From the NCBI RefSeq assembly GCF_900176475.1, contig NZ_FWXX01000007.1, positions 62,001-126,000 of the forward strand: DNA of 64,000 nucleotides, written 5' to 3'. The position numbers and the translations under genes were made by a program. Below are positions 52,506 to 60,715 of this stretch, in pieces. How positions within the stretch are numbered: the first letter of the stretch is position 1; every line of letters begins with the position of its first letter. The stretch comes from Tropicibacter naphthalenivorans (GTDB lineage: Bacteria; Pseudomonadota; Alphaproteobacteria; Rhodobacterales; Rhodobacteraceae). The notes beneath the pieces are model-generated. The model saw nothing but the letters and a program-made list of their open reading frames with translations. It was not told the origin of the DNA and did no database searches.

Positions 52506-53354
52506 ATGGACATGGCATCGCGCCCCTACCGCTCGGTTCTCTATATTCCCGGCTCCAAGGACCGCGCCTTGGAAAAGGCCCGCACCCTGCCGATCGACGC
52601 GATCATCTTTGATCTCGAAGACGCGGTCGCCCCGGCGGAAAAGGTCGGTGCGCGCGCCACGCTCAAGACCGCGTTGGAAACCAGCTACGGCAACCGCACC
52701 CGCATCGTGCGCATCAACGGGCTGGACACCGAGTGGGGCGAGGACGACGCCAAGGCTGCCGCCGACATGGACTGCGACGCGGTGCTGCTGCCCAAGGTGG
52801 AATCGACCGAGCAGCTCGACCGTCTCGCCGCGCTGGTGGACAAGCCGCTCTGGGCGATGATGGAGACCCCCAAGGGGATGCTCGCCGCCGCCGAGATCGC
52901 GGCGCACCCCAAGCTGGCCGGGATGGTCATGGGGACGAACGACCTTGCCAAGGAACTCAACAGCCGTTTCCGCGCCGACCGTCTGCCGATGATGCCGGGG
53001 ATTGGCCTGTGCCTGCTGGCCGCCAAGGCGCATGACGTGGTGATCGTCGATGGCGTGTTCAACGCCTTCAAGGACGAAGAAGGCCTCAAGTTCGAATGCG
53101 ACCAAGGCCGCGACATGGGCATGGACGGCAAGACGCTGATCCACCCGGCGCAGGTCGACGTGGCGAACGCAGCCTTCGCGCCGTCCGAGGCGGAAATTGA
53201 CCTCGCCAAGCGCCAGATCGCGGCCTTCGAGGAAACCGTCGCTCAGGGCGGCGGCGTGGCGGTCGTGGACGGCAAGATCGTCGAGAACCTGCACGTGGAC
53301 ACCGCCCGCAAGACCCTTGCCAAGGCGGATGCCATTGCGGCGCTGGCCGAATAA
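52506..53354 (+). CDS. mcl2: HpcH/HpaI-type CoA lyase/thioesterase, (3S)-malyl-CoA thioesterase type
   Basis: A 282-residue TIM-barrel protein of the citrate-lyase-beta family: YRSVLYIPGSKDRALEKA, IIFDLEDAVAP, LLPKVES, MMETPKGML, MGTNDLAKEL and GKTLIHPAQVDVAN, which supply the Mg and CoA site. In Rhodobacter sphaeroides the gene beside mch and sdh encodes Mcl2, which hydrolyses (3S)-malyl-CoA in the ethylmalonyl-CoA pathway; the same neighbourhood here supports that name over the lyase Mcl1. It begins a tight plus-strand run with nnrU, DUF1737 and mch. Confidence 0.82.
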   Translation: MDMASRPYRSVLYIPGSKDRALEKARTLPIDAIIFDLEDAVAPAEKVGARATLKTALETSYGNRTRIVRINGLDTEWGEDDAKAAADMDCDAVLLPKVESTEQLDRLAALVDKPLWAMMETPKGMLAAAEIAAHPKLAGMVMGTNDLAKELNSRFRADRLPMMPGIGLCLLAAKAHDVVIVDGVFNAFKDEEGLKFECDQGRDMGMDGKTLIHPAQVDVANAAFAPSEAEIDLAKRQIAAFEETVAQGGGVAVVDGKIVENLHVDTARKTLAKADAIAALAE

Positions 53355-53393
53355 GACCACGTTGCGCCGGGACTGACATAAGGGAACACCATT

Positions 53394-53939
53394 ATGACCA
53401 TTCTGATTCTCGGCGTTGCGCTCTGGTGGGCGGCGCATCTGTTCAAACGGCTCGCGCCCAGTGCGCGGGCGGGGCTGGGCGCCAAGGGCAAGGGCATCGT
53501 CGCCATCGTGCTGGCGGTGTCCGTCGTCTTGATGATCGTCGGCTATCGCGGGGCGGAGGGCGCGTTCTTCTGGGGGCGTCACCCGGCGACCGTGGGGATC
53601 AACAACCTGATCATGATTTTCGCGCTCTATCTGACTTCGCCCGGCCCGTCCAAGGGCGCGCTGCTCTACAAGATGCGCCACCCGATGCTGATCGGCTTTT
53701 TGCTGTGGACGGTTGCGCACCTGTTGGTGAACGGCGATGTGCCGTCCTTTGTGCTGTTCGGCGGGCTTGGCCTGTGGGCGATTGTCGAAATCCTTGTCAT
53801 CAACCGTGCCGAACCCGATTGGACCCCGCCCGCCAAAGGCCCGATCAAGAAAGACATCATCTTTATGGTGGCAAGCCTTGTGCTGCTGGCGGTGATCGGC
53901 GGCATCCACACCTGGCTTGGCTACCCAACTTTCGGATAA
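53394..53939 (+). CDS. NnrU family membrane protein
   Basis: A 181-residue protein with four to five hydrophobic segments and the NnrU pattern: LWWAAHLFKRLAPSAR at the N-terminus, RHPATVGINNLIMIFALYL, YKMRHPMLIGFLLWTVAHLLVNGDVPSFVLFGGL. NnrU was named from nitric-oxide-related loci, but the fold is that of NnrU/isoprenylcysteine-methyltransferase-like membrane proteins with unknown chemistry. Its place between mcl2 and mch appears conserved in Rhodobacterales as I recall, so a role tied to acyl-CoA or membrane metabolism is possible. Confidence 0.82.
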   Translation: MTILILGVALWWAAHLFKRLAPSARAGLGAKGKGIVAIVLAVSVVLMIVGYRGAEGAFFWGRHPATVGINNLIMIFALYLTSPGPSKGALLYKMRHPMLIGFLLWTVAHLLVNGDVPSFVLFGGLGLWAIVEILVINRAEPDWTPPAKGPIKKDIIFMVASLVLLAVIGGIHTWLGYPTFG

Positions 53940-53943
53940 CACC

Positions 53944-54147
53944 ATGAAACTCTATCGCTTTTTGTCTGCCGACGACACGTCGGACTTTTGCCACAAGGTG
54001 ACCGACGCGCTCAACAAAGGCTGGGAGCTGCACGGCGGCCCCACCTATGCCTTCGACGCGGCCAACGGCGTGATGCGCTGCGGCCAGGCGGTCATCAAGG
54101 ACGCCGAGGGAACCTACACCCCCGACACCAAACTGGGAGAACACTGA
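53944..54147 (+). CDS. DUF1737 domain protein
   Basis: A 67-residue protein of the DUF1737 family: MKLYRFLSADDTSDFCHKVTDALNKGWELHGGPTYAF, then MRCGQAVIKD. The compact W-E-L-x-G-G-P core defines the family; function is unknown. It starts four bases after nnrU and its stop overlaps the start of mch (TGATG), indicating translational coupling with the hydratase. Confidence 0.85.
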   Translation: MKLYRFLSADDTSDFCHKVTDALNKGWELHGGPTYAFDAANGVMRCGQAVIKDAEGTYTPDTKLGEH

Positions 54148-55178
54148 TGGCTGCCAAGACCAACGCGGGCCGTTTTTTCGAAGATTACGCCATCGGCCAA
54201 GTGCTGGAGCACGCGGTGCCGCGCACCGTTTCGGGCGGTGAGCGCGCGCTGTACCACGCGCTTTATCCGGCGCGTCACGCGCTGTATTCCTCGGACCAGT
54301 TCGCGCAAGATTGCGGGCTCAGCGCCTCTCCGATCGACGATCTGGCGGCCTTTCACGTTGTGTTCGGCAAGACCGTGCCGGATGTGTCGCTGAACGCGGT
54401 GGCGAACCTTGGCTACGCCGAAGGCCGCTGGCTGCTGCCGGTCTACCCCGGCGATACGCTGCGCTCGACCTCCGAAGTCATTGGCCTGAAACAGAACTCC
54501 AACGGCAAGACCGGCGTGGTCTATGTCCGCACCCGCGGTCTGAACCAGCGTGACGAAGTGGTCATGGAGTACTGCCGATGGGTGATGGTGCGTAAGAAAA
54601 ACCTCGACGCGCCTGCGCCGGAAACCGTGCTGCCCGACCTGAAAAAGGTCCTGTCTGTCGAAGATCTGGTGATCCCCGAGGGGCTGGATTTCACGGGTTA
54701 CGATTTCACGCTGGCCGGAGAGCCGCACCGCTGGGGCGACTACGAGATCGGCGAGACTATCGACCACGTGGACGGTGTCACCATCGAAGAGGCCGAGCAC
54801 ATGCTGGCCACCCGCCTGTGGCAGAACACGGCCAAGGTGCACTTTGACCTGACCTTCCGCCCCGATGGCCGCCTGATCTATGGCGGGCACGTGATATCCA
54901 TGGCGCGGGCGCTGTCCTTTAACGGCTTGGCCAACGCGCAGATGATCGTCGGCCTGAACGGCGGCGCACACGCCAACCCGTGCTTTGCGGGCGACACGGT
55001 CAAGGCCTGGACCGAGGTTCTGGACAAGGCGGAAACCAGCGCGCCGGGCGTTGGCGCGATCCGCCTGCGTCTGGTGGCGACCAAGGGCGGTGCGCCGTTT
55101 GTGCTCAAGGGAGAAGACGGCCGCTACGACAAGAACGTGCTGCTGGATCTGGATTACTGGGCGCTGATGCCGATGTAA
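54147..55178 (+). CDS. mch: Mesaconyl-CoA hydratase (MaoC-like)
   Basis: A 343-residue double hot-dog (R)-hydratase. The N-terminal half has GRFFEDYAIGQVLEHAVPRTVSGGERALYHALYPARHALYSS, and GYAEGRWLLPVYPGDTL follows. The C-terminal half repeats the fold with GGHVISMARALSFNGLANAQ and NPCFAGDTVKAWTEV. It matches Mch of Rhodobacter, which interconverts mesaconyl-CoA and beta-methylmalyl-CoA in the ethylmalonyl-CoA pathway and the 3-hydroxypropionate cycle; length and neighbours (mcl2, sdh) agree. The start overlaps the DUF1737 stop. A terminator follows. Confidence 0.88.
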   Translation: MAAKTNAGRFFEDYAIGQVLEHAVPRTVSGGERALYHALYPARHALYSSDQFAQDCGLSASPIDDLAAFHVVFGKTVPDVSLNAVANLGYAEGRWLLPVYPGDTLRSTSEVIGLKQNSNGKTGVVYVRTRGLNQRDEVVMEYCRWVMVRKKNLDAPAPETVLPDLKKVLSVEDLVIPEGLDFTGYDFTLAGEPHRWGDYEIGETIDHVDGVTIEEAEHMLATRLWQNTAKVHFDLTFRPDGRLIYGGHVISMARALSFNGLANAQMIVGLNGGAHANPCFAGDTVKAWTEVLDKAETSAPGVGAIRLRLVATKGGAPFVLKGEDGRYDKNVLLDLDYWALMPM

Positions 55179-55200
55179 TCCGGCCCACCGGAAACCATGA

Positions 55201-55236
55201 ACGCCGTCCGTCAGATCGCTGCCGGGCGGCGTTTTT
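55201..55236 (+). terminator. Intrinsic terminator after mch
   Basis: ACGCCGTCCG (55201-55210) pairs with CGGGCGGCGT (55223-55232), one G-U pair, around a 12-base loop. A T-run follows. It separates the mcl2-mch unit from the sdh operon. Confidence 0.8.
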
Positions 55237-55290
55237 GTACGGGGCAGGGGGCATTCCCGACAGAATCCGTCATAAACACGACGTAAACCT

Positions 55291-55335
55291 GTTAGCGCAT
55301 AAAATGTGATCACGCCGCGCGCCGGTGTGATCACA
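55291..55335 (+). promoter_or_regulatory. sdh operon control element: GTTAGCGC plus two TGTGATCACA sites 21 bp apart
   Basis: GTTAGCGC is at 55291-55298, TGTGATCACG at 55305-55314 (one mismatch) and TGTGATCACA at 55326-55335. The two palindrome centres are 21 bp apart, and the pair is centred 132 bases before the sdhC start. This is the same motif, spacing and placement as before sucC on the other strand (centred 128 bases before the start). A common regulator of TCA genes is the simplest reading. The region downstream to 55451 contains AAGATTTCGATCAA, a half-good FNR-like sequence, and ACCCGAAAGGA as the ribosome-binding site. Confidence 0.7.
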
Positions 55336-55451
55336 AAGCAAAAGATTTCGATCAATTGCGCCAAAAAACCGCGCCTTTGCAGCTGCGGCATAGGTGACAG
55401 GGGCGAAAAAAACGATAGAACACTCGGCAAAGGTACCCGAAAGGACATCCC

Positions 55452-55841
55452 ATGCCAGACGTGAACCGCGGCAACCGCCCGCTTTCTCCCTTCATGATCG
55501 GGCCGTACTATCGCCCGCAGCTGACTTCGATGACTTCGATCATCACGCGCATCACAGGCAACGCCTTGTTGGTCGGCGCGCTGATGATCGTGTGGTGGTT
55601 CCTCGCCGCCGCAACGTCCGAGGAATACTTTGCCATCGCCAACGGGTTTGTGACCTCTTGGTTCGGCGATCTGGTGATGTTCGGCTCTGTCTGGGCGCTG
55701 TGGTATCACACGCTGGCGGGCATCCGTCACCTGATCTGGGACAACGCCATGATGCTGGAAATCGACAAGGCCGAGGCGCTTGGCTGGCTCGTCATCATTG
55801 GCTCGGTCCTGCTGACCGCCTTTACCGTCATCGTTGTCTAA
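55452..55841 (+). CDS. sdhC: Succinate dehydrogenase cytochrome b556 subunit
   Basis: A 129-residue membrane anchor. NRGNRPLSP is the family start; RPQLTSMTSIITRITGNALL carries the Ser/Arg of the quinone site. Three hydrophobic helices follow; the heme-ligating His is in WYHTLAGIRHLIWD near residue 80. It anchors SdhAB and passes electrons to quinone. GAAAGGA lies seven bases before the ATG. First gene of the sdhCDA-fkbM-sdhB run. Confidence 0.95.
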   Translation: MPDVNRGNRPLSPFMIGPYYRPQLTSMTSIITRITGNALLVGALMIVWWFLAAATSEEYFAIANGFVTSWFGDLVMFGSVWALWYHTLAGIRHLIWDNAMMLEIDKAEALGWLVIIGSVLLTAFTVIVV

Positions 55842-55853
55842 GGAGCGCGCACC

Positions 55854-56225
55854 ATGGCTTTTCTGACTGACCGCAAACGCGCTGTGGGCCTTGGGTCCGC
55901 GAAATCCGGCGTTGAACATTTCTGGGCGATGAAGAAATCGTCGATCGCTCTGCTGATCCTCGTGCCGTTCTTTGTCTTTACCTTTGGCGGCGCGCTGGGG
56001 GGCACCTACGAAGAGGTGCTGGCCTATTACAGCCGCCCCTTCCCGGCGATCATCGCCGCGCTGACCATCATTGTCGGCTTTCACCACTTCAACATGGGTG
56101 TGCAGGTCCTGATCGAGGACTACGTTCACGGTCTGGCTGAAAAAGTCGCGATCCTGCTGATGACCTGCCTCTCCTACGGTGCCGCAGCGGTTGGCGTGTT
56201 CGCCATCGCCAAGCTGGCCCTTTAA
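55854..56225 (+). CDS. sdhD: Succinate dehydrogenase membrane anchor subunit
   Basis: A 123-residue protein with three helices. The N-terminus MAFLTDRKRAVGLGSAKSGVEHFW and the HHFNMGVQVLIEDYVH segment, which supplies a heme ligand and the quinone-site Asp-Tyr, are characteristic of alphaproteobacterial SdhD. It follows sdhC by 12 bases and precedes sdhA by 15. Confidence 0.94.
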   Translation: MAFLTDRKRAVGLGSAKSGVEHFWAMKKSSIALLILVPFFVFTFGGALGGTYEEVLAYYSRPFPAIIAALTIIVGFHHFNMGVQVLIEDYVHGLAEKVAILLMTCLSYGAAAVGVFAIAKLAL

Positions 56226-56240
56226 GAACGGAATAGACTT

Positions 56241-58043
56241 ATGGCTGCATACGAATACGAGACGCATGATTATGACGTCGTGGTCGTCGGTGCCGGTGGC
56301 GCCGGTCTGCGCGCCACGCTGGGCATGGCGGAACAGGGTCTGCGCACCGCTTGCGTGACCAAGGTGTTCCCGACCCGCTCGCACACCGTCGCCGCGCAGG
56401 GTGGCATTGCCGCGTCGCTGTCCAACATGGGCCCCGACAACTGGCAGTGGCACATGTACGACACGGTCAAGGGCTCTGACTGGCTGGGTGACACCGACGC
56501 GATGGAATACCTCGCGCGCGAAGCCCCGAAGGCGGTTTACGAGCTGGAACACTACGGCGTGCCGTTCTCGCGCACCGAAGAGGGCAAGATCTACCAGCGT
56601 CCCTTCGGCGGTCACACCACCGAATTCGGCGAAGGCCCCCCCGTGCAGCGCACCTGTGCCGCCGCCGACCGCACCGGTCACGCGATTCTGCACACGCTCT
56701 ATGGCCAGTCGCTCAAGAACAACGCCGAGTTCTACATCGAATACTTCGCCATCGACCTGCTGATGGAAGACGGCGTCTGCAAGGGCGTTCTGTGCTGGAA
56801 GCTGGACGACGGCACCATGCACGTCTTCAACGCCAAGACCGTGGTTCTTGCGACCGGCGGTTATGGCCGTGCGTATTTCTCGGCGACCTCGGCCCACACC
56901 TGCACCGGCGACGGTGGCGGCATGGTGGCGCGCGCAGGCCTGCCGCTGCAAGACATGGAGTTCGTCCAGTTCCACCCCACCGGCATCTACGGCTCGGGCT
57001 GCCTGATCACCGAAGGCGCACGCGGCGAGGGGGGGTACCTGACCAACTCCGAAGGCGAGCGTTTCATGGAACGCTACGCGCCGACCTACAAGGATCTCGC
57101 GCCGCGTGACTATGTCTCGCGCTCGATGACCATGGAAATCCGCGAAGGCCGCGGCGTCGGCAAGGAAGGGGATCACATCCACCTGAACCTGTCGCACCTG
57201 CCCGCCGAAGCGCTGGCCGAACGTCTGCCGGGCATCTCGGAATCGGCGAAAATCTTTGCCGGTGTCGACGTGACCAAAGAGCCGATCCCGGTTCTGCCCA
57301 CCGTGCACTACAACATGGGCGGCATTCCCACCAACTACTGGGGTGAAGTGCTCAACCCCACCGCCGACGACCCGAACGCCGTTGTGCCGGGCCTGATGGC
57401 TGTGGGGGAAGCGGGCTGTGCCTCTGTTCACGGTGCGAACCGTCTGGGCTCGAACTCGCTGATCGACCTCGTGGTCTTTGGCCGCGCCGCCGCGATCCGC
57501 GCCGGCAAGGTTGTCGACCGTGACGGCGCTGTCCCGACCGCGCCCAAGGCCGAGATCGACAAGGCCTTTGACCGCTTCGACGGCCTGCGCCACGCCAAGG
57601 GCAACATCGCCACCGCCGAACTGCGTCTGGAAATGCAAAAGACCATGCAGCGCGACGCTGCGGTCTTCCGCACCGCCAAGACCATGGCCGAGGGTGTCGA
57701 AGCGATGACCGCCATCGCGGGCAAGATGGACGACCTCAAGGTCACCGACCGCTCGCTGGTGTGGAACTCGGACCTGATGGAAACGCTGGAACTGACCAAC
57801 CTGATGCCCAACGCCCTGGCGACCATCGTCGGCGCAGAGGCGCGCAAGGAATCCCGCGGCGCCCACGCGCACGAGGATTACACCGACCGCGACGACGAGA
57901 ACTGGCGTGTCCACACGATCAGCCGCGTCGAAGGCAACTCGGTTGATCTGACCTACCGTCCCGTCGTCGTCGACCCGCTGTCGACCGAGGCCGAAGGCGG
58001 CATCAGCCTGGCGAAAATCGCGCCCAAGGCACGGACGTTCTAA
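56241..58043 (+). CDS. sdhA: Succinate dehydrogenase flavoprotein subunit
   Basis: A 600-residue flavoprotein: FAD motif [20 protein letters not shown], the covalent-FAD His in [39 protein letters not shown] at the active site, [16 protein letters not shown] and the C-terminal [21 protein letters not shown]. It oxidises succinate to fumarate. Normal length. In most genomes sdhB follows directly; here a methyltransferase-like gene intervenes. Confidence 0.97.
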   Translation: MAAYEYETHDYDVVVVGAGGAGLRATLGMAEQGLRTACVTKVFPTRSHTVAAQGGIAASLSNMGPDNWQWHMYDTVKGSDWLGDTDAMEYLAREAPKAVYELEHYGVPFSRTEEGKIYQRPFGGHTTEFGEGPPVQRTCAAADRTGHAILHTLYGQSLKNNAEFYIEYFAIDLLMEDGVCKGVLCWKLDDGTMHVFNAKTVVLATGGYGRAYFSATSAHTCTGDGGGMVARAGLPLQDMEFVQFHPTGIYGSGCLITEGARGEGGYLTNSEGERFMERYAPTYKDLAPRDYVSRSMTMEIREGRGVGKEGDHIHLNLSHLPAEALAERLPGISESAKIFAGVDVTKEPIPVLPTVHYNMGGIPTNYWGEVLNPTADDPNAVVPGLMAVGEAGCASVHGANRLGSNSLIDLVVFGRAAAIRAGKVVDRDGAVPTAPKAEIDKAFDRFDGLRHAKGNIATAELRLEMQKTMQRDAAVFRTAKTMAEGVEAMTAIAGKMDDLKVTDRSLVWNSDLMETLELTNLMPNALATIVGAEARKESRGAHAHEDYTDRDDENWRVHTISRVEGNSVDLTYRPVVVDPLSTEAEGGISLAKIAPKARTF

Positions 58044-58054
58044 GGGTTGGCGCG

Positions 58055-58957
58055 ATGACCATGCAAACTGGCCCCTTGGTGCCCGCATCGACCCCTTTCG
58101 GTCGATGCAAAAGCTCGCTGGCTTTTCGGCTGCGTAGCCATCCGCTGTATCGCGGGTACCGCACCAAGCTGCGCCGGCAGTCGCAGTCGTCATTCCTGTG
58201 GCGTCTGCGGGCGTGGTTGGTCCGGCATCCAATGGTCATCGACAAATCTTGGAACGGCCTTTACCTGCGTCTTTATCCCGGTGAAAACACCTGTGATTTC
58301 ATGATCACCATGGATGCGCCGCACGACGCCCCCGACCAGATCGGCCTGGCGGCTGAAAGTCTGGCAACGGGCGGGGCCTATGTGGATATCGGCGCAAATG
58401 TTGGCCTTTTCGTGCTGCTGGCCCGCCAAGAGATGCCTTCTGGTGCGCCGATCATCGCGATCGAACCGCACCCGCGCACGCTGGAAAAGCTACGCTGCAA
58501 TCTCGCGTTCAACGAGGCCAACGACGTGCAGGTGGTCGCAGCAGCCGTCGGCGATACCGAGGGTACGGCCAAACTGTGGTCCGTGGCCGAGGAAAACGCA
58601 GGTCAGAATTCGATCCTGCGCGAGCTGGCCGATGATGACGCCGCAGCCGTCGAAGTGCCGCTGCGCCCTCTGACCGCGATCTTGGCTGAGGCGGGGGTGA
58701 CCCGTATCGCGGCCCTGAAGATCGATGTCGAAGGCTTTGAATGCGCGGCCCTGCTGCCTTTCTTTGAGCAAGCCGACAGAACGCTTTATCCGCGTTACGT
58801 CATGATTGAGATCGCCCATGCCCACCTTTGGCCCCAAGACCTGATCGGATATCTGCAGGGTTTGGGGTACGCGGTGGCCATGCGCAACGAAACGGATGTC
58901 CACCTCATGCTTGATGCCGCGAGGGCCCCCGAGACACGCACCGGTGCGGTCGCATGA
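58055..58957 (+). CDS. FkbM-family methyltransferase between sdhA and sdhB
   Basis: A 300-residue protein. Residues about 85-285 are an FkbM-type SAM methyltransferase: GAYVDIGANVGLFVLLA for the SAM loop, IAIEPHPRTLEKLRCNL, and LKIDVEGFECAAL near residue 225. FkbM proteins O-methylate sugars and polyketides; the acceptor is unknown. The first 60 residues are basic and their coding region contains two perfect hairpins (58085-58126), so the true start may be the ATG at 58232 instead, and the hairpins would then be intergenic. It is inserted 11 bases after sdhA and 87 bases before sdhB. A metabolic link to succinate dehydrogenase is not obvious. Confidence 0.82.
   Translation: MTMQTGPLVPASTPFGRCKSSLAFRLRSHPLYRGYRTKLRRQSQSSFLWRLRAWLVRHPMVIDKSWNGLYLRLYPGENTCDFMITMDAPHDAPDQIGLAAESLATGGAYVDIGANVGLFVLLARQEMPSGAPIIAIEPHPRTLEKLRCNLAFNEANDVQVVAAAVGDTEGTAKLWSVAEENAGQNSILRELADDDAAAVEVPLRPLTAILAEAGVTRIAALKIDVEGFECAALLPFFEQADRTLYPRYVMIEIAHAHLWPQDLIGYLQGLGYAVAMRNETDVHLMLDAARAPETRTGAVA
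58085..58126 (+). other. Two adjacent hairpins at the 5' end of the fkbM reading frame
   Basis: GCATCGACC (58085-58093) pairs with GGTCGATGC (58100-58108), and AAAAGC (58109-58114) with GCTTTT (58121-58126). They start 41 bases after the sdhA stop. Stem perfection inside a coding region is unusual. They may be a transcript-processing or attenuation element after sdhA and cast doubt on the upstream start of fkbM. Confidence 0.5.
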
Positions 58958-59044
58958 GCGCGCCTGTTCCACATTTGACCACGGCTCTTCGGACCGACAC
59001 GCGCCGCCACCCCGGCTGTGGCAAGCCCCTTCAAGGAGATTGAA

Positions 59045-59821
59045 ATGGTACAATTCACTCTGCCCAAGAACTCGAAAATCCGCACGGGCAAAACCTGGCC
59101 CAAGCCGTCGGGTGGCAACGTGCGCAAGTTCCAGATCTACCGCTGGAACCCCGATGACGGCGAAAACCCGCGGGTCGATACCTATTTCATCGACATGGAT
59201 GACTGCGGTCCCATGGTTCTGGACGCGCTGATCAAGATCAAGAACGAGATCGACCCGACGCTGACCTTCCGCCGGTCCTGCCGCGAGGGCATCTGTGGCT
59301 CTTGCGCCATGAACATCGACGGGATCAACACGCTGGCCTGTATCTACGGTCTGGATGAGATCGACGGCGACGTCAAAATCTACCCGCTGCCGCACATGCC
59401 GGTGGTCAAGGACCTGATCCCCGACCTGACGCATTTCTACGCGCAGCACGCCTCGATCATGCCGTGGCTGGAAACCAAGACCAACCGCCCCGCGAAAGAG
59501 TGGAAGCAGTCCATCGAGGACCGCAAAAAGCTGGATGGCCTGTATGAATGCGTGATGTGCGCGTCCTGCTCGACGTCCTGCCCGTCCTACTGGTGGAATG
59601 GCGATCGCTACCTTGGACCGGCCGCGCTGCTGCACGCCTACCGCTGGATCATCGACAGCCGCGACGAGGCCACCGGCGAGCGTCTGGACGAGCTGAACGA
59701 CCCGTTCAAGCTGTACCGCTGCCACACGATCATGAACTGCGCCAAGACCTGCCCCAAGGGTCTGAACCCGGCCAAGGCCATCGCAGAGATCAAGAAACTG
59801 ATGGTCGAACGCGCCGTCTGA
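59045..59821 (+). CDS. sdhB: Succinate dehydrogenase iron-sulfur subunit
   Basis: A 258-residue protein carrying three clusters: the [2Fe-2S] cysteines in [15 protein letters not shown] with the later LAC, then [11 protein letters not shown] and [17 protein letters not shown] for the [4Fe-4S] and [3Fe-4S] centres. The start at 59045 has AAGGAG seven bases upstream; the longer frame from 59018 is not family-like. It ends the sdh run and is followed by a strong terminator. Confidence 0.96.
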   Translation: MVQFTLPKNSKIRTGKTWPKPSGGNVRKFQIYRWNPDDGENPRVDTYFIDMDDCGPMVLDALIKIKNEIDPTLTFRRSCREGICGSCAMNIDGINTLACIYGLDEIDGDVKIYPLPHMPVVKDLIPDLTHFYAQHASIMPWLETKTNRPAKEWKQSIEDRKKLDGLYECVMCASCSTSCPSYWWNGDRYLGPAALLHAYRWIIDSRDEATGERLDELNDPFKLYRCHTIMNCAKTCPKGLNPAKAIAEIKKLMVERAV

Positions 59822-59846
59822 TATGCGCGTTTCATTTTGACGGAAC

Positions 59847-59875
59847 GGGCCCCTGCGGGGGCCCATTTTTGTTTG
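59847..59875 (+). terminator. Intrinsic terminator of the sdh operon
   Basis: GGGCCCC (59847-59853) and GGGGCCC (59858-59864) with a four-base loop are followed by ATTTTTGTTTG. Clear Rho-independent form, 26 bases after sdhB. Confidence 0.9.
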
Positions 59876-60015
59876 CCATGACGTTGGTTTGCCGACTGAC
59901 GCAAGGGAATTTTGCGCCTGACGCATGGCAAGTTTGCCCTTTTGTCAGATGCTTTTCCCGGCCAGAGGCGTATGTAAAGCCGCAGGGAGGGACGCCAACA
60001 AAGGAATGGCAACCC

Positions 60016-60147
60016 ATGAACGAACAGCAGAAAACCCCCGCAGAACAAGCGCTTGAAGTTTTGGAACAGGCTTGGGCCTATTTCACCGCCGAGCCGATCA
60101 AAGCCTCTGACGCGCCCGTCTACGAAGACCTGCCCCTGGCCGCCTGA
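60016..60147 (+). CDS. 43-residue hypothetical protein
   Basis: A tiny acidic protein: MNEQQKTPAEQALEVLEQAWAYFTAEP, ending YEDLPLAA. The regular amphipathic pattern (LEVLEQAWAYF), strongly coding-like base usage and AGGA about ten bases upstream support a real gene. No membrane segment or known domain. It lies alone between the sdh terminator and the next small gene. Likely conserved in relatives, which I cannot test here. Confidence 0.6.
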   Translation: MNEQQKTPAEQALEVLEQAWAYFTAEPIKASDAPVYEDLPLAA

Positions 60148-60253
60148 TCCCAGTCGACCCTTAGCGTTTTACGCTTTCCCGCCGCGGTGGCCTTTGGCCT
60201 GTCCGCGGCGTTTGTGTGTTGTTTGCCGCCCGCGTGGCGCGTAGGGCAGGGGC

Positions 60254-60448
60254 ATGATCTATCTGCTTGGCCTGCTGCTCGCCTTTGTGCTGGTGGCGAT
60301 CTATTCCAACCCTGCAACCCGCGCCTGTCGCTGGCGCGAGTACCGGCAAGAGGACGGCGCGCGCTGGGTTTGCGTGCACTGCGGGGCCGAAACCTTAGGC
60401 GAGGCGGGACAAAAGCCCAAGACCTGCCTGCGCGACCCGCGCCCCTGA
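60254..60448 (+). CDS. 64-residue membrane protein with a zinc-ribbon-like Cys motif
   Basis: The first 18 residues are a membrane helix (MIYLLGLLLAFVLVAIYS). The rest is RWREYRQEDGARWVCVHCGAETLGEAGQKPKTC, with CxxC and a third cysteine resembling half a zinc ribbon. No family name is known to me. It lies 106 bases after the 43-residue gene and upstream of the decarboxylase promoter. Confidence 0.6.
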   Translation: MIYLLGLLLAFVLVAIYSNPATRACRWREYRQEDGARWVCVHCGAETLGEAGQKPKTCLRDPRP

Positions 60449-60518
60449 GTCATTTCTGCCGCAGTTTTGCCGTGAAACCCGCCTGCGCCGGAAATTTTCA
60501 ATGCGACGAAATTTTCCC

Positions 60519-60547
60519 TTGATCGACTCAATGGTCTGCCCCATATG
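60519..60547 (+). promoter_or_regulatory. Probable sigma-70 promoter of the decarboxylase leader
   Basis: TTGATC (60519-60524) and CATATG (60542-60547) are separated by 17 bases, matching -35 and -10 elements well for this genome. Transcription would begin near 60554, giving a leader of about 160 bases that coincides with the structured region upstream of the decarboxylase. Confidence 0.5.
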
Positions 60548-60553
60548 CGCGTT

Positions 60554-60715
60554 TAGATAGACGCCAACGCACGCGCCTCTGGCGAGGTGGGCGAGTTTCG
60601 GGACCACGGTCCCGGAGGCACCCACGCGGTTACGTAGCGACGGTAACGTCTCTGTTTGGAACTGAGCGGTCTGCGCCGGGAAACCGGAATGGCCGGGTCT
60701 AATTGGAGATGACCC
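60554..60715 (+). ncRNA. Structured 5' leader, probable speF-type RNA motif
   Basis: The leader of the ornithine/lysine decarboxylase gene is rich in stems. CGCC-TCT-GGCG is at 60574-60584. GTGGG (60587-60591) pairs with CCCAC (60621-60625) and encloses CGGGAC-CACG-GTCCCG (60599-60614). GTTAC (60629-60633) pairs with GTAAC (60643-60647). The speF motif (Rfam RF00518) was described upstream of decarboxylase genes of this type in alphaproteobacteria and is thought to be a cis-regulatory element for polyamine synthesis. Position, size and host gene all agree; identity is inferred without a covariance-model search. Confidence 0.6.

Noticed and set aside
55340-55354. AAGATTTCGATCAA before sdhC as an FNR box
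   Set aside because: Only one half matches TTGAT-N4-ATCAA well; the other half has two mismatches. Too weak to call.
54114-58232. A 1372-codon open reading frame on the minus strand opposite mch, sdhCDA and the start of fkbM
   Set aside because: It lies antisense to five well-recognised genes, has repetitive basic/His-rich composition without domains, and arises from the high GC of third codon positions. Not a gene.
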